The translations under genes were made by a program, and so were the position numbers. A stretch of DNA of 64,000 nt from Metallyticus violacea (Eukaryota > Arthropoda > Insecta > Mantodea > Metallyticidae). The notes under the pieces are model-generated. The model did not search any database, was not told the DNA's origin, and saw only the letters and a list, made by a program, of their open reading frames with translations. The stretch lies in contig CM060841.1 in assembly GCA_030762175.1 (NCBI GenBank), positions 8,246,501-8,310,500 on the forward strand, in the 5' to 3' direction. This document shows positions 22,403 through 33,015 of this stretch, in pieces. How positions within the stretch are numbered: position 1 is the stretch's first letter; every line of letters starts with the position of its first letter.

Positions 22403-23007
22403 CCTCTCTCGTCAGGTTCTAAACACCACAGAAGGTTTTTCTTTATCACAGTTTGGTGTTGAAGCTTGGGTCATGAGGATCGTAGCATTGTAATTCACCT
22501 GTTGAGGAATCCAAACTCTCATAGCAGAGAAACCTTAGGGAGATCTCCGGGGTGTGCAGAATCAGACGAGGGAGGTTTGTCGGAAGGTTGAAGGTCCGTG
22601 ATTCTAATCCCCGGCGTGACTCGTATTTTTCATGTCTGTTTATTCATTTCCAGTATTCTTAAAGTCTAATTTAATAATTTAAGACAATTCTTAATTACGT
22701 CAATGGCAAACTTTGAAACTATTGATAAAAAAGGGGTAGACATAACATCAGCACTTTCCAGTTAAGTTCTGCTGGAACAGAAACACATAAAGTGGGTCTG
22801 GGGTAATTTGATTGTTTCCTTTTGCTGTGACACGAGTTGCTCTACCTCAGTGGGGCTTCTAGCTGGTTACCAGAACTTCAGATATCCTCCCGAAGGGAAG
22901 TTATCAGCTTTTTTATTTCTTGCTTATTTATACATCTGGTCAAATAAATAGCTAGAGAATACTTTGTTTCTGTCCACTTATTCCTCCTACTCTCAAGCTA
23001 AATCCCG
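22403..23007. other. Mostly unassigned; second tRNA-like trace
   Basis: A B-box-like GTGATTCTAATCCCC near 22600 follows GAGGTTTGTCGGAAGG, perhaps another decayed tRNA-derived head. Otherwise nothing recognised. Confidence 0.3.
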
Positions 23008-23215
23008 GTAACCGAGCGTGGTGACTTAGGCGCTATCCCTTCGGAATCGAATTCAAGTGGTTCCGGGTTCAAATCCCTTAGGGAAGGCCATCCTGACCTT
23101 GGATTTCAGTGGTTTCCTCTGGTCTTTTAGGCGAATGCTTTGATGGACATTTCCTTTCTGCGAATTTGCCACTGTCCCATTTCATATCATTTCATTCCGT
23201 TGGTTCTGTAACAGG
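23008..23215 (+). mobile_element. SINE-C copy 1
   Basis: tRNA-like head of Ser/Leu type: GTAACCGAGCGTGGTGACTT (A-box region, 23008) and a B-box GGGTTCAAATCCC at 23066-23078, then a body with GGCCATCCTGACC, GGTTTCCTCTGGTC and GGCGAATGCT. The same order (B-box, GGCCATCCT, GGTTTTCC / CTGGTCACTTAGCGAATGCTGG) occurs in the host copy at 47080-47460. Its 3' end is not clear. Confidence 0.65.
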
Positions 23216-23710
23216 GGAAAGTACTAGGTCGAGGTGGGCAGGAGAGGTATGATGTGGCTGGTGTTTTCGGAAGCTTCTGAAGTGAATCTTCTGGGGGGCT
23301 CAAACTCTGGCGTTGGGGTGTTCTACGTAAAAACATGTCTATATCCGCGCATCACCTCTCGTGAACCCTGGTACCCGATGTATCCCTCACCTAATCACTT
23401 CCTCCCGGAGGTATCATCATTGGCGTTAAGATACAAACGACCAGCAGTGAGCAAACAATCTAATTTAATCAAAACTCGGTATTAATAGGTTATTCACAGT
23501 TTACTTTTGCAGTTCGCCATGGTGGCCATGACTATATTAGCTGTCTGTATCTGAAATAGCATCTTCAGCCGCCGAAAATATGGTTCACATCTCAGAAATT
23601 TTGTAGGAACACATGGCACTCAAAGCTTCCCCCATACGACTTGTTTTAGCACTTGATGGATATCTGCCAATGTTGCTGCTTTTGATTATTATATTATTTT
23701 ATCGAAGGAT
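23216..23710. other. Unassigned DNA
   Basis: May include the 3' part of SINE-C. The open frame 23234-23485 has no recognisable domain. Confidence 0.3.
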
Positions 23711-23924
23711 TGTTTTTCGGGCGTAAAAATCCTAAGCATGGCTTCCTTCGGAAGGGAAGTAAAGCCGTGGATCCCGTGTTGTACATTTACGCCACGAAAA
23801 AGAACCTCAACTCTGATAGAAGAGACCTCTGAGCAAAATTTATCGGCCGTTTCACGTTCTGATTTGAATGGGACGCTAATAACTTGAGATATTAAAGAGC
23901 GTCCGCAAATAAAACAAATCAAAT
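23711..23924 (+). mobile_element. SINE-A copy, 5'-truncated
   Basis: Begins in the body at TTGTTTTTCGGGCGTAAAAA and runs through the full body and tail (GTCCGCAAATAAAACAAATC). The tRNA-like head is absent, as expected for incomplete reverse transcription. Confidence 0.92.
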
Positions 23925-23959
23925 TGTAGCGAGTCTATAGATTTTGGACCGAATGCTAT

Positions 23960-24060
23960 AGGTTAAGGAAAAACTCCGAAATAAACAGTACCGGGATTCG
24001 AACCCAGAACTTCCGGATTAGTTGCCGCAAACACTACCCCTAGACGACAGAGGAGGTCAG
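23960..24060 (-). mobile_element. SINE-F copy 1 (tRNA-headed, partial)
   Basis: The minus strand reads TCGTCTAGGGGTAGTG (A-box), ...CTAATCCGGAAGTTCTGGG and a perfect B-box GGGTTCGAATCCC (23997-24009), then CAGTACTGTTTATTTCGG. The copy at 49530-49720 has the same spacing and the same CTAATTCGGAGGTCCTGGG and TTTCGG landmarks, so this is a repeat family, not a unique tRNA gene. Confidence 0.65.
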
Positions 24061-25430
24061 ATAATTATCATTTCTCTAAAGAGGGAAGAAATGGCGTGTT
24101 ATTTGGTACTTATATAATTGTATATACAACTTTTTGCGCACACTGCGACATTTTGACATGAATCTAGAGAGTTCCATTTCTCAAGAAAAAGTTGGTGCGC
24201 TGCTTGAACTGGAAACTTTACATACAGCAGTAGTCTTAACAATTAGCGACAAAGGGCCCAAGCAGAACCTTCCCGGGACGCTTTTTGCGACTTTAAACGC
24301 CACTGATTACTACGGCGGTATCATGTTGCGAGAAGAGCGGGCAGATTGCACTAATTACCAAGTCCAGGACTTCTTGCTCCTTCATAAGGCCAGTTTCTTG
24401 CTAGCAATCAAGGACTTTTCAATGTAGTGCTAACAGTTTCATTGCGCGACGAAGTCTAACTTTGCCAATTGCCAGCAATGATAACAGATAACGAGCAAGT
24501 ATAATTAATTTAATTTAAGACGTTCTCGTGAATTATGAAAAGGGGGAAAATAACTTACCAGAGATGCATTTCATATCCGGGGGAAAGGAATGCAAAAACT
24601 AGAAATTGTAAAATGTGTAACATTAACTTGATTTTACAATATCAAACGTTAGCTTATCTAATCGTATTTCCTTTAACGAAATCTGACTCTAGTGCAAGGG
24701 ATGAAACAAACGACAGAATAAAGCAGGGATACCATTTGTCATTTTGTTACCTTTAGCATTTATTGAAGAGTTTAGAGAGGTTTTAAATGAACAAAAACAG
24801 TTCTTTGAGAAAGCAGAGAATCTGTGTATAGTAAAAGTTTAATTTAAATATTTCCACTGAAGAATAAACGTTGTACCTTTAGAGTTAAACAACAACAACT
24901 GTTGTATGAAGAAAGCTCGAAGTTGTATTTATATGCTAGGAGTCAAAAAGGGGGGGAAATTAAGGTTACGGTCGGAATCTTCGGATTTCCATACTGATGT
25001 TGTAACATATTCCACTGGTTTGATGAGAACAGTCACAACGAGTGTAGATCTGATGCCAGAGCACACGTTAGCCCGTATAACCACTGCAAGTAAGGGCATT
25101 TCAGTGCCAGCCCATCGCATCCAGCTGTCTTTTACGCAGTCTTCCCAAGTTTCTTTTCTCCTTCAGTAGATTATTAAGGTAATTAAATGGGATTCTGTTT
25201 CTTCCCATTTTTTTCATTTGCATTAACTATTCATTTTATAATTAAATGTGTGCCATTCTAACTATGGGTTATATGTCATTATTGTTAAATACGATATGGT
25301 TCCAATATCTGATTCTGCATTAACATTCCAGATATACTTTCTGATTCCGTAACCAGTTTTCACTACAATATAATGGTTGGGATACGGCCAATACATTTAA
25401 ATACCTCAATCTCTATTATACTTCTTTCTA
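24061..25430. other. Unique DNA, no confident gene
   Basis: An open frame of 97 codons at 24134-24427 and one of 87 codons at 24906-25169 show no domain I recognise. No repeat recognised. Confidence 0.35.
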
Positions 25431-26010
25431 CCGCCACGGGTGGCCGAGGTCGTTAAGGCGCGGAGTCATGAGCTAGAGGCTTAGGGTTCGATTCCCACCA
25501 GGACAGTCCTCCGTGGCTGAAGTATTTTCCAGGTATTCCTCATTCTTCATAAATGGCAAATGCCGGGGAAATACCCTAAAATTAGGTCTGAAACGCTTCC
25601 TTCTTTTACAAAAAATAAAACCCTTTCCCAACATATCATTTCATTTCATGTCAGTCTTGGTGGTGTAGTGGTATCCACACTTGCCTTCTAAGCCCAAGAT
25701 CGTGGGCTCAAACCCGGTCAGGATCTATGGCTTTTTTCGGGTGTAAAAATCCTAAGTATGGCTTCCTTCGGAAGGGAAGTAAAGCCTTGGGTCCCGTGTC
25801 ATACATTTACGGCACGAAAAAGAACCTCAAGCCTGAAAGAAGAGACCTCTGAGCAAAATTTGTCGGCCGTTTCACGTCCTGAATTAAATGGGACGCTGAT
25901 GACCTGAGATGTTAAAGAGCGTTCGTAAATAATCCAAATCAACAACAATTTCATTTCATGTATCATCATTGTCCACCGTCTATAGTGCCCCAGTAGCAAA
26001 AACGGCCGTT
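25431..26010 (+). mobile_element. SINE-B copy, interrupted by SINE-A
   Basis: The head begins CCGCCACGGGTGGCCGAGGT at 25431, with B-box GGGTTCGATTCCC at about 25485, and the body runs to 25650. The rest of the body and the tail (GTATCATCATTGTCCACCGT ... CGTTAATCACTATT) resume at 25961 and end near 26010. The break is filled by the SINE-A at 25651-25947 with a 13-bp duplication of SINE-B sequence (ATTTCATTTCATG at 25638-25650 and 25948-25960). Confidence 0.95.
25651..25947 (+). mobile_element. SINE-A copy, complete, nested in SINE-B
   Basis: The head starts TCAGTCTTGGTGGTGTAGTG; the B-box is GGGCTCAAACCC; full body; tail AATCCAAATCAACAAC. It is flanked by a perfect 13-bp target-site duplication made from the host SINE-B. 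Confidence 0.96.
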
Positions 26011-26690
26011 AATCACTATTTAAAATCAATCTTTACTTCTTTCTATTTCTACTTTAAATATGTAATAGTATATGTATCTAAGATAAACAGACCATTTTAT
26101 TTCTTCATTTCTTTATCTTGTTTATATATATTGTTGCAACCTAGATACTTAAAAGTTGGCAATTGTACTATTGTAGAGTTGGATTTTATACTTTTAGTTC
26201 TAGTAAAAAAAGAGCTAAGGAAACATTTAATTACAGTATATTAAAATATTATATATACAAAACATTGGCATTCATAAATCGATTTCATTCACATGATTAG
26301 TCAAAACATTGTCTGCAAACATTAAAATATTTTTATATATTATTTTCTAGAAGCTGCAATTCCCATTATTTTTAACTCTTAGGTTTACACTATTTGGTCT
26401 TTATAATTGACATTTTTATCGCTTCCTTGTTTCGTTATTACTTCTTTCACTTTATTGGTATATTCTCTTCTCTATAATATTTCCCACTGTTTCACTTTTA
26501 GGTTTATCCAAAACTTATTCAAGATTTATAAAGGCAATCTGCCGCTGTGAATTAAAATCAATCGTTTCTTGTATCAAACTTTATTTATAAAGAATGCCCG
26601 CTAACGCCGAATTTTCTGTTTCCGCCACTAAGCGTGCTGCGACCTGCAGACCGCACTTAACTTCGCTTTGTAAAACGTGTGCACAATCTT
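26011..26690. other. Unique AT-rich DNA
   Basis: No gene or repeat recognised. Confidence 0.4.
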
Positions 26691-26691
26691 A

Positions 26692-26753
<62 letters not shown>
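26692..26753. repeat. Compound microsatellite (CA)n(TA)n
   Basis: About 11 CA units run straight into about 20 TA units. Confidence 0.98.
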
Positions 26754-26755
<2 letters not shown>

Positions 26756-26907
26756 AATTATTTCAACAAATTAATCGTACAGTAATGGTATAGAAAAATA
26801 AAATACATTTATCGCGAAACAAGCATTTGTTCCTTAAATTAGTTAAATGAAACGGGAAATTAATTGGAAATAAAATCATAAAAGAGAGTTTCTTAGTTCC
26901 GTGCTTG

Positions 26908-26967
26908 GTGGTCACGGTAGTTCAGTTGGTTAGAGAGTCAGCCTAGAAAGTTGAAGACCCGTATTCA
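26908..26967 (+). repeat. tRNA-like head (SINE fragment)
   Basis: GGTCACGGTAGTTCAGTTGG then GTTAGAGAGTCAGCC and GAAGACCCGTATTC; same A-box block as 22331-22402 on the other strand. The 3' part of a tRNA is missing. Confidence 0.5.
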
Positions 26968-28590
26968 TTTTTTATATTAATTCTCAGCAATTTATTAATT
27001 TATTCATAAAAATTAGAAAAAATATATCTACAAAATAATTTATAGCAGGAATGGCGCGAGCTGAGTAGATCGAAGGTATGCTACCCGCATCACATTCTTT
27101 CTAAGTAGCGGATAGCAACCAGAATAGCAACGGTCGATAAGCGATACTTCGCTGCTGTGATTTGCGGGCATAGTACAACTCGGATTTAATTCGACGCGGC
27201 CACCCCTGGCTTTACAGTGCATAGGTACATTTCGTAATGAATGTAAAAAATGCAAATACTGACATTTTTAAAGTATCAACATCAATTCAAGATCCCGTTC
27301 ACTTGCAGGAAAGTTGGCAACAGGAAGACTAAAAAATTCAATGCTTGACAATTTCTCAATATTTCGCATCCGTTTTTACAGGACGTGTAACTAAGCGGTT
27401 GTAATGTAATGACGCATACTCCTGTCTCAGCTTTTTTTTTTTTAATTCTCTTCCTTTACACTGTATAGTTTCCTTCGCCGTCTCCATATGTTACTTTCTA
27501 CTATAACAGAATTCTATAACGTAAAAGGTTTTCCATCATGAACCATGTATTTGATTTCGACTGAATCACTTTGCACTTCTTTTCTTGTGAAGATTTAAGT
27601 ATTTGGGGCTCAAAAGACTGCCACCTAATCTTTTAATTGTAATCTTTGTGCCGGAGACGCACTTAAAAGTTTTACAGCTGCACCTCTTAATGAACTACTT
27701 ACAGTGTTTATTAAAGGAACTGGCGTAGAGAGAGCAAAACGTCAATGTCATCTCGTTAGGCAGTAAGCACGAAACAAAACATAAAAAAGCAATTTTATGT
27801 ACGAATTTCGTCTTCAAGTGGCTTTTGTTGATACTTCGTAAAGCAAGTGAAGAGGTTGGACCAGAACTGGAGTAGAGAACAGCGTTTATTTGCTCGCATT
27901 TAATAAAGTCGGATAATAAGATTAAGTCTCCCAGCAAGAAGTTGTACTAAAGTTGTGGCTTGCAAGAAGAAGGTAAGGTTAGCCAGAGTTGGTAGAATGG
28001 ATAACCTCAGCTCAACAAGTGGGTACTAACAAGAGCTGCTTTGTTAGCTGGCTAGATATGCCATTGTTTGAAACAATAAAATATTGACAAAAGGATTTAG
28101 CTTCCTTAGAATGAAGAAAAACTTAAAAACGGGCGTATTTCCTTATTGTCCTTCTTCCCTTTACAGCCTTCCTCTTTTAATACCCATCTTACATATCCTT
28201 TCCCTTTAGGGTGATCATTTATTTTCCTCTAAGGCCCCTATATCGCTCATTCTTTGTGAAGTTGCTGCCATTTTTATTTGTTTTCTGTTATATCATTAAC
28301 AGTAAAGAGGCTATTTTGTGTGTTTTAGTACTTATTTTCCTTTCCTTTCAAATTACTTACTTTTATTGTATTTCATTTTCTTTTGTATTTATCCAATATT
28401 TGCATCCATAATAAAAGCTTTGTGAAGTTTTAATTTTATTTAGCTCCCAGGCTTTATTCCCAACGTTATCTTAGTTTTACTGAATATTACTTGATATTGT
28501 GGATAATTTACTTTTATTTTTTTATTCTAATCAAGATGATTTTGCTGCCTGGAAAGTTAAATAATTGATTGGAATCTTTGATCGTTGATA
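26968..28590. other. Unique DNA, no confident gene
   Basis: 27050-27240 is relatively GC-rich. The minus-strand open frame at 27040-27255 has no recognisable domain. Nothing else seen. Confidence 0.35.
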
Positions 28591-28594
28591 GTCG

Positions 28595-28990
28595 CTAGGG
28601 CATTTAAACGGAAAATATCCGACTTTAGTTAATAAGTTCATTTTCACATGTTTGTATATTACGTAAAGACTATAATACTCAATATAAAGCCACAAGCATT
28701 TAATGGTAATAACCATTTATCTATATTAATTTGCGAAATTCATTTGCGTATGTTATTACGTAAGATAAAGGGTATAATATTTGATTTTAAACGGAAAACT
28801 TTCATTGATAATATGTTTTTAATCATGTAAATTAATAAGTTCATTTACACATGTTTTTATATTAGGTAAAGGCTTTAATTTTCAATTCAAATGTGAAATA
28901 TTCGTTGGTAATGCGTTTGAATCGTATAAAGCTACTGAGCTCATTTGTATAGATTTCATGTATCAGATAAAGGCTATTACAATGTATATG
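28595..28990. repeat. Degenerate tandem array, about 4 units of 101 bp
   Basis: The landmark TTCATTT...ATGT followed by a TAAAGGCTATAAT-like block recurs at 28637, 28739, 28840 and 28940, spaced 102, 101 and 100 bp. Between landmarks a second block (AAACGGAAAA then ATTGATAATATG-like) also repeats, and a partial unit may precede the first landmark. Units differ at many positions, so this is an old array. It is AT-rich and non-coding. Confidence 0.8.
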
Positions 28991-29780
28991 TTAATGTTTG
29001 TTTGTTGGCCTTAATGGCAATACGGAATAAGAAAAATGTAACGATTCAAAGAATCTCAAACATAGCCAAGAATATGAAAAGATTAAAACTACAAATAAGA
29101 AAATTGTAATAATAAGTGAATCAACCAATGGCAAGCGTAACAAAATTAATAATGTGTACCAAGAATGAAACACGAGACAGACAGCTTTGTTGCGACTAAA
29201 TAGAAATTAACGAATTTCATTCGCTTAGTGTACGTAGGCTGAAGTATAATGCATGTAATGTATTGTTACAATCTTATTGTAATAAGTGACTGTTTATACC
29301 TCAGAATGTTTAGTTATGCGTTGGTTTCCGTCGAGAGAAGTCGTGTTTTAAATTCCATTAGTAGAAATTGTGATTTTACTCCGTATGGAAAAGCAGTATT
29401 TTAACATTACGTAAAGATAAGTGGCGATTAATATTTCGTGGAAGAAATTACAAAATTATTATTTGTGGTGAATGATAGGAGTTGCGAATTTGAATTAATA
29501 TCCAAGGAAAACAGTATACGAGTTACAACAGGACAAAAAGCACAGTTTTGTGAGAGAAATATAAATTATAACACGTCTGTCTCGTATTCAGTCTGCATAA
29601 ATAATATTCTCAGAGCATGTCGTAATCAGAAAAGTGTATTGTTGTGTAGTAATAACAAAACAATAAATGCCGTAGATTTCTATCCACATGATTTCGTTAT
29701 ACTTAAGGCCATGCTCTTTTCACCTCAGAAGCAACAATCTTAAAAATCCATCTCTATTATCAAACCCTGAACTAGTCGAG
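28991..29780. other. Unique AT-rich DNA
   Basis: An open frame at 29438-29743 (opens with GTG, no recognisable domain) is the only long frame. No repeat recognised. Confidence 0.35.
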
Positions 29781-29818
29781 CGTATTACGGGGTGTTAGTT
29801 ACGCCGTCTAATCGACGG

Positions 29819-29846
29819 TGACGTCAGTTATATTTCCGCTATAAAT
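29819..29846 (+). promoter_or_regulatory. CRE plus TATA box, candidate polymerase II promoter
   Basis: A perfect palindromic cAMP-response element, TGACGTCA (29819-29826), lies 13 bp upstream of TATAAAT (29840-29846). The surrounding 130 bp (29775-29905) is CpG-rich (CGACGGTGACG, AACGTCGACACACGTCG) in an AT-rich region. A start near 29870 would be expected. Downstream, the open frame 29922-30179 is basic and Lys/Asn-rich without a known domain, so the transcript, if any, is unknown. It could also be the promoter of a decayed LTR element. Confidence 0.4.
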
Positions 29847-29904
29847 TTGACACCCAGCGTGTTGGCAGTAATGAACGTCGACACACGTCGTAGTTAATAC
29901 CACC

Positions 29905-31107
29905 ACAGCTTATTTCATGATATGTTATCTTATTTTTCTGTCATTTTCTCTATCTTATATGTAAAGTTTAAAGAATTTAAATTTTGGAGAGCTTTTAGAT
30001 GGGAAAATTCTATTAGAAGGAAGGAAGTAATAAATAAAAACACTATTAATAAAACTAAATTTTTACAAGCGATGATCGGTGAAATCGGTAAGAACTCTTC
30101 GTTGTATTCATCAACAAACACTACCCGTTTTCCGAAATTTATTAACTACGTTATATGTAACTGTGTCCACAACGATTAATAATATAAGTACAAGAAAACA
30201 CCAGGCTTAAGAAAGCAAACATCTAAAGCAGACTGTATTTTAGTTTCTAAACCAGCTGTAGAAAAAAGGCGAGAATTTTTACCGACTTCAACTAGGAAAG
30301 AATATTATTAAAGTTAATTTATTTCCAAACAATTAATACACTATAGGTTTGATTACAACACATCTTTGATAAGCATGCGTAAGGAATGTAAAAAAGGAAC
30401 ACATGTGTGACATACAAGCATTGTGTTTATTACTAACTTTAACTTAATTACTTTTTATTGAATGAATGCTTTTAAAACATGAGTATACGTTTGGGTGTTT
30501 GTACAAACCTCAGCAGATTGACGGCTGCGTGATCCAAATAGAATTCGACCTGCACCCCCACATATATGCCTGTCTCAGTAAGTAACTGTTCTAGCGATGC
30601 TTTTATCACTTAATAAATCACCTTATAGCACAAGAAGCAACATTATTAGTGTGAGGGACTTCATCTATAGCTCATCTTGTGGCAAATGGAACTTTGCCAA
30701 ACCACAAAGCATTACCAACTTGTACGTATAAATTACCGTTTCTGCATGTAGGTAGAACTGTTTTCGTTATGAGGGCACTTGTGGGCAATTAGGGCTTACT
30801 TTATTCCTGGATTTCCAGTTTATTCTGAAATTGGGTCAACCCCACGCTTTCTATCAGTTCCATTGTGCAGAGGCGGAATCGCAAAAAATTCCAGGAAGTT
30901 TTGGGGTCAACAATTCTCGAAAGCTATTAAAAATTTGATCTCTCTTATCTTCTACAAGCACTTTATTATGTCGGGGGTACATAATTATGGAAATATGAAG
31001 TGGTGCAAATTGCAGTATATTTTGTATCTCAACGAATTTTCTCGGGAAAGAAAATGAAAACGATAGATACATTGTTTACAACAGGGAGTTTTATAAACGG
31101 TAGCCTC
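29905..31107. other. Unique AT-rich DNA, no confident gene
   Basis: No repeat recognised. Short open frames lack known domains. Confidence 0.35.
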
Positions 31108-31311
31108 CTTTTACAGGTGTTTAGCCTTACAGATTGCCGATCTGTGGGTCCCGGGTTCTACACCCGGTACATTGTATGAGTTAGGGACATTTGGAGCGGA
31201 GTCTACTCAGCCTCATGAGAATAATTGTCTGACGGAGAACAGCATCCTATCTGTCTTGAAAGCTGCGTGATGGCAACTGGCGACGTGCCAGTGTGCTGTT
31301 CAAATGCCCCT
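31108..31311 (+). mobile_element. SINE-E (tRNA-derived), single copy
   Basis: Head: GTGTTTAGCCTTACAGATTG (31119) and a B-box CCCGGGTTCTACACCCGG at about 31150-31167; body with GGAGCGGAGTCTACTCAGCC and, at the end, GTGCCAGTGTGCTG..CAAATGCCCC. The body pattern 'GGAGCGGAGTC..TCAGCCTC' and the ending are familiar from tRNA-derived arthropod SINEs. It abuts the LINE relic directly. Confidence 0.55.
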
Positions 31312-32510
31312 GTGACGATATCGTTAATGTGATGATGAATGAAGACATAGGTGCACCGGCAACTGAATATCAACAATTACCTGATCTTTCATATAACGAC
31401 AATATAGTAATTCTCTGTAGGACGGTAAAAGACCTGCAAAATCGCCTAAATGCTTTGCAAGATTATTGCAAACAATGGGGTATATAAGTAAACACATCTA
31501 AAACTAAAGTTTTTACGTTTCAAAATGGCTATGTTTGCGGCATGGGAGAAAAAATGAAAATATGGGGGAGAAGTAATCCAGAAGTAATTTGACTATCTTG
31601 GAATAAGACTTGACATGAGTGGAAAATGAAATAAACACAAGGGGAACGGTCATCTCTCTGAGCTACTGAGGCTGTTAGCTCGGATACTGAATATGCCAGT
31701 CAAAACATTAAAAACTCTGTATGAGGCAATAGTTAGGTCCTCATTGTTATATGGAAGGGAGATTTGGGGATGGGATAAAATAGACGGTCTAAATAAATTA
31801 CAACGTGATTTCTAGAAGTGATTTCTAGGGGTGGAGAGTTGAACATCGGAACTGTGGGGTACTACCAGAGGTGGGATGTTGGGAAGGTGTAGTCAACAAA
31901 ATAAATGTAATTATGTACTGGCTAAGATTAATTAAAAGACATCGAACAACTCTGAGGGCAATATGCTACCGACACCAAGTAACATGCATTATCTAAAATG
32001 GCGGGCGGCGGTTGTATTGCTTTAAACCATATTTGGCAGCAGGGTATTGAAAACAAGTATGGCGTAGTGACGTAAGTCAAAAGACGCCTGTCTGGTATAG
32101 GTACGAGGGCAGGAAATAGAGGCGCTATGCATGCAGATGTCATCTCTGGACCTACAGAGCGAAATTAAAATTAGATAGGGTAAAGAGACCTACATCATGG
32201 AGCTAGGCATAAAACAGAGGTCGGGAATAGCATGGTTCAGACTGGGAGACTGGAAGGCACGTAAGGTTGTTGACAAGGAAGACAGGAGGATTTGTCCATT
32301 ATGTTCGAAACCGAAGACTGGGTGCACTTTTGGCTAAGTGCGCAGATACCGAAGATACTAGAATAATTATTTTTCCTAATTCATTTTTTACTTCCGGTAG
32401 GGGTAGGTTGGCATGTTGGGACTTTTGTAAGTAGACAAAACTGGCTAAACCTGGGCATTTTCTTAAATGAAATACGTACTTTTAGGGACAAGGAATTTCT
32501 ATAAATATTG
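31312..32510 (+). mobile_element. 5'-truncated non-LTR retrotransposon relic (RT C-terminal part)
   Basis: Conceptual translation begins in reverse transcriptase: DIVNVMMNEDIGAPATEYQQ, then SYNDNIVILC, where the catalytic YADD has become YNDN, then LQNRLNALQDYCKQWGI and a stop, VNTSKTKVFTFQNG, YLGIRLDMSGK, LKTLYEAIVRSSLLYGREIW and LNKLQRDF. Further frames carry the post-RT region: GIAWFRLGDWKARKV, RRICPLCSKPKTG and LAKCADTEDTR, a Cys/His zinc-knuckle-like C-terminus. Several stops and frameshifts; dead. The 3' end is near 32510 before an AT-rich tail. The clade (Jockey, I or R1-like) cannot be settled by eye. Confidence 0.82.
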
Positions 32511-32586
32511 GACATATATAATACGAAAATTTATGTGAATATTTGAATTATATATATATATATAAAAATAAAGTAATGCTATTAAC

Positions 32587-32803
32587 AATGTAACAAAATA
32601 ACAGTAGTTATAAAAGTGGAATAGGATAAAACACTAAGATAAAGTCACACTTGAAATCGCTACATTTCTTCTTGATCGTTATATTACTTGTCTTCTTGAC
32701 ATAGAAGAGCTCCAGTAGTTCAAAATATAGCGATTTCAAGTGTGCCATTATCTTAGTGTTTTATTCTTTTCTACTTTTATAATTACTGGTAATTTGTTAC
32801 ATT
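32587..32803. repeat. Long inverted repeat: 76-bp arms, 65-bp loop
   Basis: The left arm (32587-32662, starting AATGTAACAAA and ending GAAATCGCTA) is the reverse complement of the right arm (32728-32803) with 8 mismatches in 76 and no gaps. The inner 20 positions and a CACTAAGATAA block are almost perfect. The match stops abruptly at both outer edges next to AT-rich DNA. The arms do not belong to any other family in this window. Possible identities: a foldback MITE, or a hairpin RNA locus. Confidence 0.92.
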
Positions 32804-32934
32804 ATATATATGTCTCACGTGTGTGTATGAGATCTTATTAATGTTGTTGTTTTCCTTTGTTGTCATTAATTTCAGAAATGAAGTATTTTACAAGAGCATG
32901 AACGGTCTGCGACCCATGCGACTGTGACGTACTT

Positions 32935-32943
32935 TATATATAT

Positions 32944-32995
<52 letters not shown>
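32935..32995. repeat. (TA)n microsatellite
   Basis: About 30 TA units with one interruption. Confidence 0.98.
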
Positions 32996-32999
<4 letters not shown>

Positions 33000-33015
33000 C
33001 CTGTAGTAATAAATG

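Noticed and set aside
26692..26753. Z-DNA or origin-like (CA)n(TA)n tract as a functional element
   Set aside because: Compound dinucleotide repeats are common in such genomes, and nothing else here supports a function.
28201..28411. Hydrophobic 66-codon frame, possible membrane protein
   Set aside because: Phe/Leu/Ile-rich frames are expected in T-rich DNA; no context or homology.
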